Assembly (NCBI GenBank): GCA_014764075.1
Contig: JACXUE010000035.1
Location: forward strand, 1 to 22,961
DNA length: 22,961 nt
Direction of reading: 5' to 3'
Origin: Sulfuricurvum sp.
GTDB lineage: Bacteria > Campylobacterota > Campylobacteria > Campylobacterales > Sulfurimonadaceae
Made by a program: the position numbers and the translations under genes. The notes below the pieces were generated by a model. The model was not told the DNA's origin. It searched no databases and saw only the letters and a program-made list of their open reading frames with translations. This document shows positions 1 to 7,389 of the stretch, piece after piece (positions within the stretch are counted from its first letter, which is position 1; every line of letters begins with the position of its first letter).

Positions 1-520
1 GCCCCTCGCAAATCCCCGCCGCTATGGCGATAACGTTTTTATACGCCCCCGTAATCTCGGCACCGATCACGTCATCGCTGATATAGGTACGGATAAATCG
101 GGGAAAGAGCGACGCGAACGCTTTGGCGGTAGTCTCGGAGACCGAATTGATTACCAAAGCGGTAGGGAGTGAGTGGATCACCTCTGCGGCAAACGACGGT
201 CCAGATAAAAAGGCGAGATTCTCTTGGGGAACATACTGCGCATAAATTTCGTTCAAAAAACGTCCCGATGAAGCTTCGATCCCTTTCGCCGCCACCAAAA
301 CTTTTTGCCCTTTAAATACGAAATTCTCGCCCAGCCATTGTGACACTTGTTGAGCAGGTACCGTAATAATAAGATATTCGCACTCCAATACTTCTGAAAG
401 AGGCTTAAAATTCGGCCAATCGCGTCGGGTTCGAGAGGCAATAATCACCTCGTTTTTTTCACTCATGGCATAAGCCAGCGCTTCGCCCCATTTGCCTGCT
501 CCGATTACCCCTACTCTCAT
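1..520 (-). CDS. gpsA: NAD(P)H-dependent glycerol-3-phosphate dehydrogenase, partial (C-terminus outside window)
   Basis: This enzyme reduces dihydroxyacetone phosphate to sn-glycerol 3-phosphate in the cytosol, the backbone precursor for phospholipids. About 173 N-terminal residues are visible and the rest lies beyond position 1. The protein begins MRVGVIGAGKWGEAL, the dinucleotide-binding GxGxWG motif of the family. Further on it has VAAKGIE (about residue 77), LSGPSFAAE (about residue 104) and GAEITGAYKNVIAIAAG, which carries the conserved catalytic lysine. The ATG at 520 has an AAGAGG ribosome site five bases upstream. It starts 1 nt after the stop of the RCK-domain gene, so it is probably co-translated with the potassium channel genes. 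The identification is very secure; only completeness is unknown. Confidence 0.95.
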   Translation of the reverse strand, partial: MRVGVIGAGKWGEALAYAMSEKNEVIIASRTRRDWPNFKPLSEVLECEYLIITVPAQQVSQWLGENFVFKGQKVLVAAKGIEASSGRFLNEIYAQYVPQENLAFLSGPSFAAEVIHSLPTALVINSVSETTAKAFASLFPRFIRTYISDDVIGAEITGAYKNVIAIAAGICEG

Positions 521-521
521 C

Positions 522-1217
522 CTAACCTCTTGCAAACTGTTTAAATAACGCTAATTTCTTCTTATCGCCCATGAGGACAAGAACATCATCTTTATTGATA
601 TGGTGATTGTACCCTTGAACCGCAAAACTAAAACTGTTTTCCCGCTCATGATCCAATATTGCAAGCAATATCAGATCAAAATCACTACCAAAATCGATAT
701 CATGAAGATACTTCCCGATCAACGGCGAATATTGCTCAATTTTAACCTCCATTACCCCCAGCCCCTCATCCTCATACAGTAAATCGTGAATAACATGGGT
801 GACATTGGGCTTGGTAATCATATCACCGATCATGTTGGCGGCAATCTGTAAAACCGGCATCACTTTATCAGCACCCGCACTTTTCATCTTGAGGGTACTC
901 TCGTGGTTTTGGGCAAGCGCGATAATCAACATCGATTCAAATGTCGATCGGAGCGAAATGGTCAAAAAAACATTCTCAGCATCGTTTGCCAATGCGCAAA
1001 ACGTCGTGAGCAACCGAATATCAAAACGCTCTTCGATCACGCTCCAATCATCACCCAAATCAAACAGCTCTGCCGACCACCCCTCCTTGAACGCTGCACT
1101 CATCTCCTCAGAGTTGGAAACGAAAAGGGTAATCTCTCGATAATTTCCCCCGATTTGGGCAAGAATCTGTTTGGAATATTCATTGTAGCCAAAAATCAGC
1201 GCATGGGTGCGTCTCAT
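522..1217 (-). CDS. Stand-alone RCK (TrkA-N/TrkA-C) regulatory protein, partner of the adjacent K+ channel
   Basis: This is a 231-residue soluble protein with the layout of a potassium-conductance regulator: a Rossmann-like RCK N-lobe (about residues 5-120) and a TrkA-C-like lobe (about 150-228, ending in LVLMGDKKKLALFKQFA). It probably gates a potassium channel or transporter at the inner membrane in response to a ligand. The glycine-rich nucleotide loop is degenerate: IFGYNEYSKQI replaces the usual GxGxxG, so NAD(H) or ATP binding is doubtful. The ATG overlaps the stop of the upstream channel gene by 4 nt (1214-1217) and has AAGGG six bases before it, which indicates translational coupling and a shared complex. 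Assignment to the RCK family is strong; the exact ligand and partner are inferred from context. Confidence 0.8.
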   Translation of the reverse strand: MRRTHALIFGYNEYSKQILAQIGGNYREITLFVSNSEEMSAAFKEGWSAELFDLGDDWSVIEERFDIRLLTTFCALANDAENVFLTISLRSTFESMLIIALAQNHESTLKMKSAGADKVMPVLQIAANMIGDMITKPNVTHVIHDLLYEDEGLGVMEVKIEQYSPLIGKYLHDIDFGSDFDLILLAILDHERENSFSFAVQGYNHHINKDDVLVLMGDKKKLALFKQFARG

Positions 1218-2773
1218 CTAATACCCCTTCGCAGAAGGATTGATTTGAATTCGTTAATCAAAATCCGATCTCCCAAAATAATCGCAACATCCCCATTTCT
1301 AAACATTTCGTCGTTTTTAGGATTAAAACGGAACTCTCTGTTTTTATGATGGTACAGCCCCAACACACTCAATCGTCTTACAAAAAGTTTCTCTTTTAAG
1401 AGAGGGTAAAAAATTGACTCTGACCCTTCAGTTAAAACGATTTCATCGATAACAATCGATGTCTGTTCAGAACGAAGCGTATGGATGGCTTCAAAGGCGA
1501 CCGGTTGTGACGAGAGAATTTTCCCCATCAACCCCACTAATTCGTGAGGATTGATAATCACATCGATCCCCGCCATTTGAAGTTTTCGGCGATGCTCCAA
1601 ATGGTGTAAAATCGAATAAAGCGGAACATGTTTGGTCATCTCCCGAATCGTTAACGCGGTAAAAACATTCTCGACATCGCTCTCTTGAAGGAGCAAAATC
1701 GCTTCGATTTGGTGAGTAAAATTGATTTTGAGGTGGGTATAGGTCTCCATCAACGAGGGGTTATATTCCAGCGCCATAAATCCGTGTTCTTTTGCCTGTT
1801 CATACAAGATCGGATCGTTTTCAAGAATAACAATGGGAATAGAACCTTTGGCAAGACGATGGATCACCTCTAGACTCAGCGATGAAAATCCACAAATCAG
1901 GTAAAAACGTTTCAAACGAGTTACATCATCGACCCATTTATCTTTTTTGATCTCATTGAGTTTTTCGGTAAATGCCGATACGACGATCGAGGTTGCAAAT
2001 GAGATAACCGCGATACCTAGCATGATAATCACCATTGCGACGATCCGCCCCTCCGAGGTAACCGGAACGATATCCCCATACCCTACCGTGAAAATCGTCA
2101 CAACCGACCAATAGACAGCGTCAAATAACGTATTTACCGGAGATTTAGGGTTATTCGCTTCCATCACATAGATCAATACTGATGCGATGAAAATGACGAT
2201 CAGCGTAAAGACAATGAGGGTAATAAACTCGAACTTTTTAGATGAGAGGATCGAGACCAAACGGCGCAAACTTTTAGTGTAACGAAACAGCTTGACGACC
2301 CGAAACAAAATAAAAATACGAAACATCCGCAGTTGGTGAAAAAATGGCAAAATCGCTAAAAAATCGATGATAGCGGAAGGGGAGCGGATAAATTCAATTT
2401 TTTTGATCGCGACAGCCTCAAACGCTTTCCAGAACGAGAATGGGCGGTGGAGAAACAAATCGTTCTCATACCGTTCTATGATGATTTTAGAGGCGTCTCC
2501 ATGCACCCACAATCGCAACAGATATTCAACCAAAAAGATGAATGAAATAACGTAGTTGTTGAAAAAAATCCACCCATCGGAAAGTTCATGTTTAACTTGA
2601 CGGATCAAGATATAGACACTCAAAAAAATCAATCCAATCATCACTAAATCAAAGATTTTTTTGTAGCGGTAGCGGTTGTTTTCTAAAAGGTTGTAAACGG
2701 TGTTTTTAACGTTTCGATAAGGGTGACAGCTTTGGAGGAAATACGATGCGTCAACGATCCATTTCCCCAACAT
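1214..2773 (-). CDS. Six-transmembrane (Kv-type) potassium channel with C-terminal RCK domain
   Basis: A 519-residue inner-membrane ion channel. The N-terminal half has about six hydrophobic segments. Around residues 149-171 there is an S4-like stretch with regularly spaced Arg/Lys (R149, R152, R158, K161, R164, K167, R170, R171), followed by a pore helix and the potassium selectivity filter TVGYGD at 229-234. From about residue 285 to the end there is an RCK N-lobe (RFYLICGFSSLSLEVIHRLA, with a degenerate glycine loop) and a TrkA-C-like lobe (about 435-515). The architecture resembles bacterial Kv/MthK-type channels. The next gene encodes a second, free RCK protein and overlaps this one by 4 nt. 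The gene starts 3 nt after gatB. Potassium selectivity follows from the filter; voltage dependence is only suggested by the charged S4. Confidence 0.9.
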   Translation of the reverse strand: MLGKWIVDASYFLQSCHPYRNVKNTVYNLLENNRYRYKKIFDLVMIGLIFLSVYILIRQVKHELSDGWIFFNNYVISFIFLVEYLLRLWVHGDASKIIIERYENDLFLHRPFSFWKAFEAVAIKKIEFIRSPSAIIDFLAILPFFHQLRMFRIFILFRVVKLFRYTKSLRRLVSILSSKKFEFITLIVFTLIVIFIASVLIYVMEANNPKSPVNTLFDAVYWSVVTIFTVGYGDIVPVTSEGRIVAMVIIMLGIAVISFATSIVVSAFTEKLNEIKKDKWVDDVTRLKRFYLICGFSSLSLEVIHRLAKGSIPIVILENDPILYEQAKEHGFMALEYNPSLMETYTHLKINFTHQIEAILLLQESDVENVFTALTIREMTKHVPLYSILHHLEHRRKLQMAGIDVIINPHELVGLMGKILSSQPVAFEAIHTLRSEQTSIVIDEIVLTEGSESIFYPLLKEKLFVRRLSVLGLYHHKNREFRFNPKNDEMFRNGDVAIILGDRILINEFKSILLRRGIR

Positions 2774-2776
2774 CGG

Positions 2777-4210
2777 TTAGCTTTGCTGTGACAATTTGGC
2801 TTGGAGAATTTCATTGAGGGCGTTCGGATTGGCAGAGCCTTTGGAGGCTTTCATCGCCTGACCGACAAAGAACCCGAACAGTTTCTCCTTGCCCGATTTA
2901 TACTCCGCCACTTTATCGGCATTCGCACCCAAAATCTCATCGATCAGCGCTTCCAGCGCACCCACATCGCTTACCTGCTTGAGTCCCAGTTTTTCGATGA
3001 CATCGTCAATATCTCCGCCATTTTCCATGAGATAGTCGAGAACCTCTTTGGCTGCCTTACCGCTAATAACGCCCTCTTCGATCCGTTTAACCAATGTTCC
3101 GAGCATCACTGCGCTGATCGGCGAGGATGATGGGGTCATACCGCCGCTTAAACGTGCCGGAAGTTCTACCGTGAGCCACGTGGCAGCGTTTTTGGCACCA
3201 ATCCCTAAAGAGAGCATCGCTTCAAAATAGTGTGCCGTCTCCAAATCGGCCGTAATCACCGACGCATTGTATTCGCTGATGCCAAATTCATTCACAAAAC
3301 GCTCTTTTTTCGCATCAGGGAGTTCCGGAATCGTCCGGATTTGCTCATACATTGCATCATCCACAACTACTTTGAGCAGATCTGGTTCAGGGAAATAGCG
3401 ATAATCGGCTGCTTCCTCTTTACCGCGCATAGAGCGGGTCTCTTGTTTCACTTGATCAAACAACCGTGTCTCTTGGACAATCTCCTCTTCGTACACACCG
3501 TCTTCCCACGCCTCTTTGTGGCGCGCTACTTCGATTTCGATCGCCCGCTGGATAAAGCGGAAACTGTTGATGTTTTTAATCTCAACACGGGTGTAGAGTT
3601 TCTCATCCCCTTTGGGGCGGATAGAGACGTTGACATCGACACGGAATGATCCCTCTTGCATATTGGCATCACTGATATCGATGTAGCGAACAATGGAGTG
3701 GAGCTTTTTGAGGTACAAAATCGCCTCTTCAGCACTTCTCATATCGGGTTCGGAGACGATCTCAAGAAGAGGCGTCCCTGCACGGTTTAAATCCACTTTT
3801 GAAATGGCACCGTCATGGATGTTTTTTCCCGCATCGGCTTCGATGTGGGCGCGATTGATACGGATCGTTTTATGAGAGCCGTCTTCGAAATCGATGACCA
3901 GCATCCCGTGTTCGACGATCGGAGTGTAGAGTTGGGTGATTTGGTACGCGCTAGGACTGTCAGGATAAAAATAGCTTTTACGATCAAAAAAGCTTGTGCG
4001 GTTGATCGTCGCACCGATCGCCGTACCGAACATCCCCGCTTTGCGCAATGCTTCGCGGTTCAATACGGGAAGTGCACCCGGCAATGCCAAACAGGTCGGA
4101 CAGGTATTAGTATTTTGTTCGTGATTAAAGCTGGTAGGACATGAGCAAAAAAGTTTGGACTGGGTATTGAGCTGGACGTGAACTTCCAAACCGATAATGG
4201 TTTCAAACAT
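2777..4210 (-). CDS. gatB: Aspartyl/glutamyl-tRNA(Asn/Gln) amidotransferase subunit B
   Basis: GatB is the kinase/tRNA-binding subunit of GatCAB, which converts misacylated Glu-tRNA(Gln) and Asp-tRNA(Asn) to Gln-tRNA(Gln) and Asn-tRNA(Asn). Campylobacterota need this route. The 477-residue length matches the family. The N-terminus has IGLEVHVQL, then CSCPTSF and CPTCLALPG, whose paired cysteines are at the usual zinc-site position. Next come a YPDSPSAYQITQ segment and RVDVNVSIRP near residue 190. The C-terminal YqeY-like domain ends with FFVGQAMKASKGSANP. The ATG at 4210 has AAGGA eight bases upstream. It lies 11 nt after the thiE-like gene and 3 nt before the channel gene, inside the same minus-strand run. 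gatA and gatC are not in the window. Confidence 0.97.
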   Translation of the reverse strand: MFETIIGLEVHVQLNTQSKLFCSCPTSFNHEQNTNTCPTCLALPGALPVLNREALRKAGMFGTAIGATINRTSFFDRKSYFYPDSPSAYQITQLYTPIVEHGMLVIDFEDGSHKTIRINRAHIEADAGKNIHDGAISKVDLNRAGTPLLEIVSEPDMRSAEEAILYLKKLHSIVRYIDISDANMQEGSFRVDVNVSIRPKGDEKLYTRVEIKNINSFRFIQRAIEIEVARHKEAWEDGVYEEEIVQETRLFDQVKQETRSMRGKEEAADYRYFPEPDLLKVVVDDAMYEQIRTIPELPDAKKERFVNEFGISEYNASVITADLETAHYFEAMLSLGIGAKNAATWLTVELPARLSGGMTPSSSPISAVMLGTLVKRIEEGVISGKAAKEVLDYLMENGGDIDDVIEKLGLKQVSDVGALEALIDEILGANADKVAEYKSGKEKLFGFFVGQAMKASKGSANPNALNEILQAKLSQQS

Positions 4211-4221
4211 ACAAAAAATCC

Positions 4222-4776
4222 TTATGGGACAAAATATCGTATCGATGCGAATCCGTATGCACCCGTTGTGGATACGGCATTTATCTGCTCCTCGGTCGTA
4301 ATCCCGCCAAGCGCAAAAATAGGTATCACTATTTTAGCTACTATTTCTTTTAAATCCTCTAAACCCTTGGGTTCTCCCTTGTTGGGAGAGGGAAAAATCG
4401 GGCTGTAGGTGATGGCATCGGCTCCGAATTCTTGCGCTTTGAGGGCTTCGTCATGGGTATGGGTACTGATGATGACATAGAGACCCATTTTTTTTGCCTC
4501 TGAAATGGCTTCAAACCGCTTGGAGGCAAGATGCACTCCATCTGCTCCAAGTTCACGTGCCAGAGCACAATCACCGTGCAATAACACACGTGGTATTTTA
4601 TAGCTTCGAGATACCGAGATAAACGTTTCGGCGAGATCACGGTAATGGATCGTTTGTTTGTCTCGAAAAAGGGCAAAATCAGGGAGTTTATGCGAATAAA
4701 TCACATCGAGAGAGGATTCGATGGCTTTGGGCGTAGTGCCGTAAAATATCGGATCGGTGATAAGGTAGTGTTTCAC
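4222..4776 (-). CDS. Thiamine-phosphate synthase/TenI-superfamily protein (ThiE-like)
   Basis: A 184-residue TIM-barrel protein of the thiamine-phosphate synthase/TenI superfamily. Visible signatures are an FRDK segment (36-40-like position of the ThiE RxK motif), GADGVHL (77-83), STHTHDEAL (104-111), GADAITYSPIFPSPNKGEPKG (118-138) and FALGGIT (154-160). ThiE joins thiazole phosphate and HMP pyrophosphate to make thiamine phosphate; TenI enzymes isomerise the thiazole. Here the usual IND-type segment reads LLHGD and the GQxD segment after GVHL reads ASKR, so pyrophosphate/Mg binding may differ. I therefore leave the gene symbol blank. The start is GTG at 4776, overlapping the preceding stop by 4 nt (GTGA), which implies coupling. 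No other thiamine gene or TPP riboswitch is visible nearby. Confidence 0.8.
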   Translation of the reverse strand: MKHYLITDPIFYGTTPKAIESSLDVIYSHKLPDFALFRDKQTIHYRDLAETFISVSRSYKIPRVLLHGDCALARELGADGVHLASKRFEAISEAKKMGLYVIISTHTHDEALKAQEFGADAITYSPIFPSPNKGEPKGLEDLKEIVAKIVIPIFALGGITTEEQINAVSTTGAYGFASIRYFVP

Positions 4777-5054
4777 GCGTCCAGTGATGATGGGGTTTTT
4801 AAAGAGTCTCGGATCTCTTCGAGCATCTTGTTTTGCTTGGCAATTAAATCGTTGCGATCACGCGCCATCGACATCGTCTCCAACACCAACAGTAAAAATA
4901 CCGCCAAGAAAATGAAGATAAACGTAAACATAAGAGCAGGAACAATACCGAGAAAAACGAAAGATTGAAAGGTAACCCAAGCACCGATAATAACGAATGC
5001 CCAAGAGACACCCCCAAGGAAGCTTAAGAGTGCGTCAAACGTACTTTGCTTCAT
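4773..5054 (-). CDS. Small two-pass membrane protein downstream of atpB (unknown function)
   Basis: A 93-residue protein with two long hydrophobic segments (about residues 10-30 and 34-60), separated by a short turn. A charged, probably cytoplasmic helix with coiled-coil-like spacing follows (ARDRNDLIAKQNKMLEEIRDSL, 64-85). No catalytic motif is visible. It starts 9 nt after atpB and overlaps the ThiE-like gene by 4 nt. From memory, a small integral-membrane gene next to atpB is a recurrent arrangement in Campylobacter relatives, which suggests a role linked to the F0 sector or its assembly. That role is inference; it could equally be an unrelated hitch-hiker in the operon. The ribosome-binding site is weak, consistent with translational coupling to atpB. 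Confidence 0.8.
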   Translation of the reverse strand: MKQSTFDALLSFLGGVSWAFVIIGAWVTFQSFVFLGIVPALMFTFIFIFLAVFLLLVLETMSMARDRNDLIAKQNKMLEEIRDSLKTPSSLDA

Positions 5055-5063
5055 ACGAGGGTC

Positions 5064-5741
5064 TTAGTGTTCGTCGTGAAGAAGAACCGCGCCACCGAGG
5101 TAAACATAGGTGAGCATCATAAAAATGAACGCTTGCAAGAACGCCATAAACGTCAACAACGCGAACGGGATCATCGGCAACAACCATGGAGCCAACATCA
5201 AAAGAACCGCCAAAAACATATCATCCCCTTTGACATTACCGAACAACCGGAAACTCAATGAGATGATACGAGAGATGTGAGATACAATTTCGATCGGGAA
5301 CATCAACCACGCCAACCACCATACAGGACCCATAAAGTGCTTGAAATAGCTGATGAGTCCGTTACGGCGGATACCTTCGAAGTTATAGTATACGAAAACA
5401 ACCAACGCAAGCGCTAACGTGAAATCCAAAAACGCACTCGGTGCTTCAAAACCAGGGATTACCCCGATGATGTTCGCGATACCAACGAAAAGACCGATCG
5501 TCGCAACGAGAGGAAGATAACGACGAGCTTCCGCTTTACCCATAACGTCTGCACCCATGGCAAGCACGCCATTAAGATACGCTTCCATAACGTTTTGTGC
5601 CCCTGTCGGAACAAGACGGAGATTCGAGGTTGCCATTTTCGCGATTACAAGCACGATTGCCGCAGTAAGCAACATATGTGTCATGAAAATAAAGCTATGT
5701 TGATGATCGATAAGACCGAAGAAGGTAAACAACTCACCCAT
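5064..5741 (-). CDS. atpB: F1F0 ATP synthase subunit a
   Basis: Subunit a forms the proton half-channels of F0 next to the c-ring in the inner membrane. The 225-residue protein is highly hydrophobic, with about five or six membrane segments. The functional helix contains SLSFRLFGN, with the essential arginine at residue 165. The C-terminal helix LLTFMAFLQAFIFMMLTYVYLG is the other channel helix. A longer reading frame would begin at 5759 with a six-residue extension. I choose the ATG at 5741 because AAAGGA lies eight bases upstream of it and the N-terminus MGELFTFFGLID then matches the start of related proteins. As in other Campylobacterota, atpB stands apart from the other ATP synthase genes, none of which is present here. 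Confidence 0.95.
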   Translation of the reverse strand: MGELFTFFGLIDHQHSFIFMTHMLLTAAIVLVIAKMATSNLRLVPTGAQNVMEAYLNGVLAMGADVMGKAEARRYLPLVATIGLFVGIANIIGVIPGFEAPSAFLDFTLALALVVFVYYNFEGIRRNGLISYFKHFMGPVWWLAWLMFPIEIVSHISRIISLSFRLFGNVKGDDMFLAVLLMLAPWLLPMIPFALLTFMAFLQAFIFMMLTYVYLGGAVLLHDEH

Positions 5742-5764
5742 AGGTAGCGTCCTTTGCATAGAAA

Positions 5765-5800
5765 ATTGGTGGGATTATAGTGATTTTGAGATTAAATTCC
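5765..5800 (-). promoter_or_regulatory. Putative -10 promoter element for the atpB operon
   Basis: On the minus strand a perfect TATAAT lies at 5779-5774, in the 58-bp gap between ribF and atpB and about 33 bases before the chosen atpB ATG. No good -35 is seen (TAGGAA at 17-bp spacing). This is usual in Campylobacterota, where sigma-70 promoters rely mostly on the -10. It suggests the atpB-to-gpsA genes can be transcribed separately from ribF. Confidence 0.5.
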
Positions 5801-6627
5801 TATAAACCAAGACGAATCAGTTCCCGCTTAGCGTTTAAAATATCATCACCGATCGCTTTTTTTAAGTTCTCAAGCGACTCGAATTTTTGATTTTTGCGTA
5901 AAAATTTAACAAAGCTGATCGTCGCTTTTGCGCAGCCTTGGATAGTCTCACCCAAGATATGACTCTCTATCGCATAATTCCCATCGGTTGTGGCACGATG
6001 CCCCACAAAGACGACCGAGGGGTAAAAATGCTCCTCATCATCGATACGGGTCAATGCGGCGTACACCCCCTCATAGGGGAGAAGATATCCGCTGCATTCG
6101 AGGTTAATCGTCGGGACAAGATCGGTTTTTCCGATCCCCTGCCCCCGTACAACCGAACCTTTGATACTATAGTTATGTCCCAAAAATCGGTTTGCTCCGC
6201 TGAGATCACCGATTTGGATTTTGGAGCGTATTTTATGGGAATGAACCGAGTCCCCTTCGATACACACCTGCTCGACGACCACAACTTCACCCTCAAACAA
6301 CCGCTCTAGATCATCAAATGAGTAACGGCGGTTTTTGCCGAAATGAAAATCGTATCCCACCACAATCTTTTTTAAGCGGGGAAATCGCTCTCTCAACATT
6401 TCGACAAACGCCTCTCCGTCCAAATGACGGATATCTTCCAACGGATAGTAGACGATCGGATAGTGGGTGTAGTATTCGCGATCCTCTCCAGGAGTGAGGT
6501 TGGCATACCCTGTCTCGATAACGACGATTGCGCCGTTTTTGCCTAACTCGTCAAAAAGTTTCTGATGTCCGACGTGCATCCCGTCAAACCCGCCGATGGC
6601 AATGGCATCAACCTTTGACAAAGCCAT
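5800..6627 (-). CDS. ribF: Bifunctional riboflavin kinase/FAD synthetase
   Basis: RibF phosphorylates riboflavin to FMN and then adenylylates FMN to FAD in the cytosol. The 275-residue protein has the nucleotidyltransferase domain first: IGGFDGMHVGH at 11-21 (the GxFDGxHxGH motif) and VGYDFHFGKNR near 90-100, then IRSKIQIGDLSGANRFLG (133-150). The riboflavin kinase domain follows, with VPTIN at 171-175 (the PTxN motif) and LLPYEGVYAA. The frame is open further upstream, but the ATG at 6627 is chosen because AGGAG lies seven to eight bases before it and the protein then begins directly at the conserved domain. It overlaps the 3' end of tlyA by 20 nt, so it is likely coupled to it. There is no FMN riboswitch upstream. 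Confidence 0.95.
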   Translation of the reverse strand: MALSKVDAIAIGGFDGMHVGHQKLFDELGKNGAIVVIETGYANLTPGEDREYYTHYPIVYYPLEDIRHLDGEAFVEMLRERFPRLKKIVVGYDFHFGKNRRYSFDDLERLFEGEVVVVEQVCIEGDSVHSHKIRSKIQIGDLSGANRFLGHNYSIKGSVVRGQGIGKTDLVPTINLECSGYLLPYEGVYAALTRIDDEEHFYPSVVFVGHRATTDGNYAIESHILGETIQGCAKATISFVKFLRKNQKFESLENLKKAIGDDILNAKRELIRLGL

Positions 6628-7318
6628 AACAAATCTCCTGATTTCCCTCTTTGCCTGCAATATGGGCGATCTCTTTGGCAACCAATTTCCACCCTTTAAG
6701 GGTACACATATCCTCAAAACGGATCATCGCTTTGCCAATCGCTTTATCGTCTTTGACAACACCGTTTTTGTCCCGTTTCACTTCGCGCCCTACTTCGAAC
6801 TGCGGTTTAAACAAAACGACAATATAACGGGACGAGAGACGATCGATCGCATCGAGGATATGTTCAAGAGAGATAAAGGCTACATCGCACGTCACAATAT
6901 CAAAGGAATTCTCCGCTTCAAAGGTGCGGATATCGGTATTTTCACATACCCTCACGCGCTCATCGCAACGGAGTGAAGGATGAAGCTGATCTCTTCCTAC
7001 ATCGACACACGTTACACTTGCAATACCGTTTTCCAAAAGAACTTGAGTAAATCCCCCCGTAGAAGAACCGATATCGAGGGCATTAAGCCCGTTCAACTTC
7101 CACTTGGTATAAGGGAGAAACCCTTTAAGCTTAATGGCGGCACGACTCACATACATTTCAGTATCGGCAACATTGACATCCATCCCATCGACAATATCAA
7201 ACGACACTTTATCGATGATTTTGCCATCTACACTCACCGCATGTTCTTTGATCAAATTTTGAGCTTTGGTACGGCTCTCTACAAAGCCGCTTTCTACCAA
7301 ATAACTATCTAGTCGCAT
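6608..7318 (-). CDS. tlyA: TlyA-family rRNA (cytidine-2'-O)-methyltransferase
   Basis: TlyA proteins, once named hemolysin A, methylate ribose 2'-OH groups of 16S and/or 23S rRNA; in Campylobacter the family is known to affect ribosome function and capreomycin susceptibility. The 236-residue protein has an N-terminal S4 RNA-binding domain (about 1-55, RLDSYLVESG...RTKAQNLI). An FtsJ-like methyltransferase domain follows, with the SAM loop LDIGSSTGGF (81-90) and the catalytic K-D-K set at K64, D144/145 and K171 (LFKPQFE). The ATG at 7318 is preferred over a TTG at 7339, because AAAGGGAG precedes it closely and the S4 domain begins at once. A pair of alternative hairpins lies directly upstream and includes this ribosome site. 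Confidence 0.93.
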   Translation of the reverse strand: MRLDSYLVESGFVESRTKAQNLIKEHAVSVDGKIIDKVSFDIVDGMDVNVADTEMYVSRAAIKLKGFLPYTKWKLNGLNALDIGSSTGGFTQVLLENGIASVTCVDVGRDQLHPSLRCDERVRVCENTDIRTFEAENSFDIVTCDVAFISLEHILDAIDRLSSRYIVVLFKPQFEVGREVKRDKNGVVKDDKAIGKAMIRFEDMCTLKGWKLVAKEIAHIAGKEGNQEICYGFVKG

Positions 7319-7324
7319 ACATCT

Positions 7325-7358
7325 CCCTTTAAATGCCAAAGGGATTCACCCCTTTGGC
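7325..7358 (-). promoter_or_regulatory. Mutually exclusive hairpins in the tlyA leader (possible translational switch)
   Basis: On the minus strand, GCCAAAGGG (7358-7350) and CCCTTTGGC (7343-7335) form a perfect 9-bp stem with a six-base loop. The inner CCCTTT (7343-7338) can instead pair with AAAGGG (7330-7325), which is the core of the tlyA ribosome-binding site, across a seven-base loop. The two stems cannot form together. No T-tract follows the first stem, so it is not a standard intrinsic terminator. The base pairing is seen directly; a regulatory role is inference. Confidence 0.45.
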
Positions 7359-7389
7359 TACACTAGTACTGTGGTACGAAAGCTTACCT

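Noticed and set aside
7335..7358. The 9-bp stem as an ordinary terminator of ligA
   Set aside because: Neither strand has a T-tract after it, and its arm is complementary to the tlyA ribosome site. It is listed as a possible switch instead.
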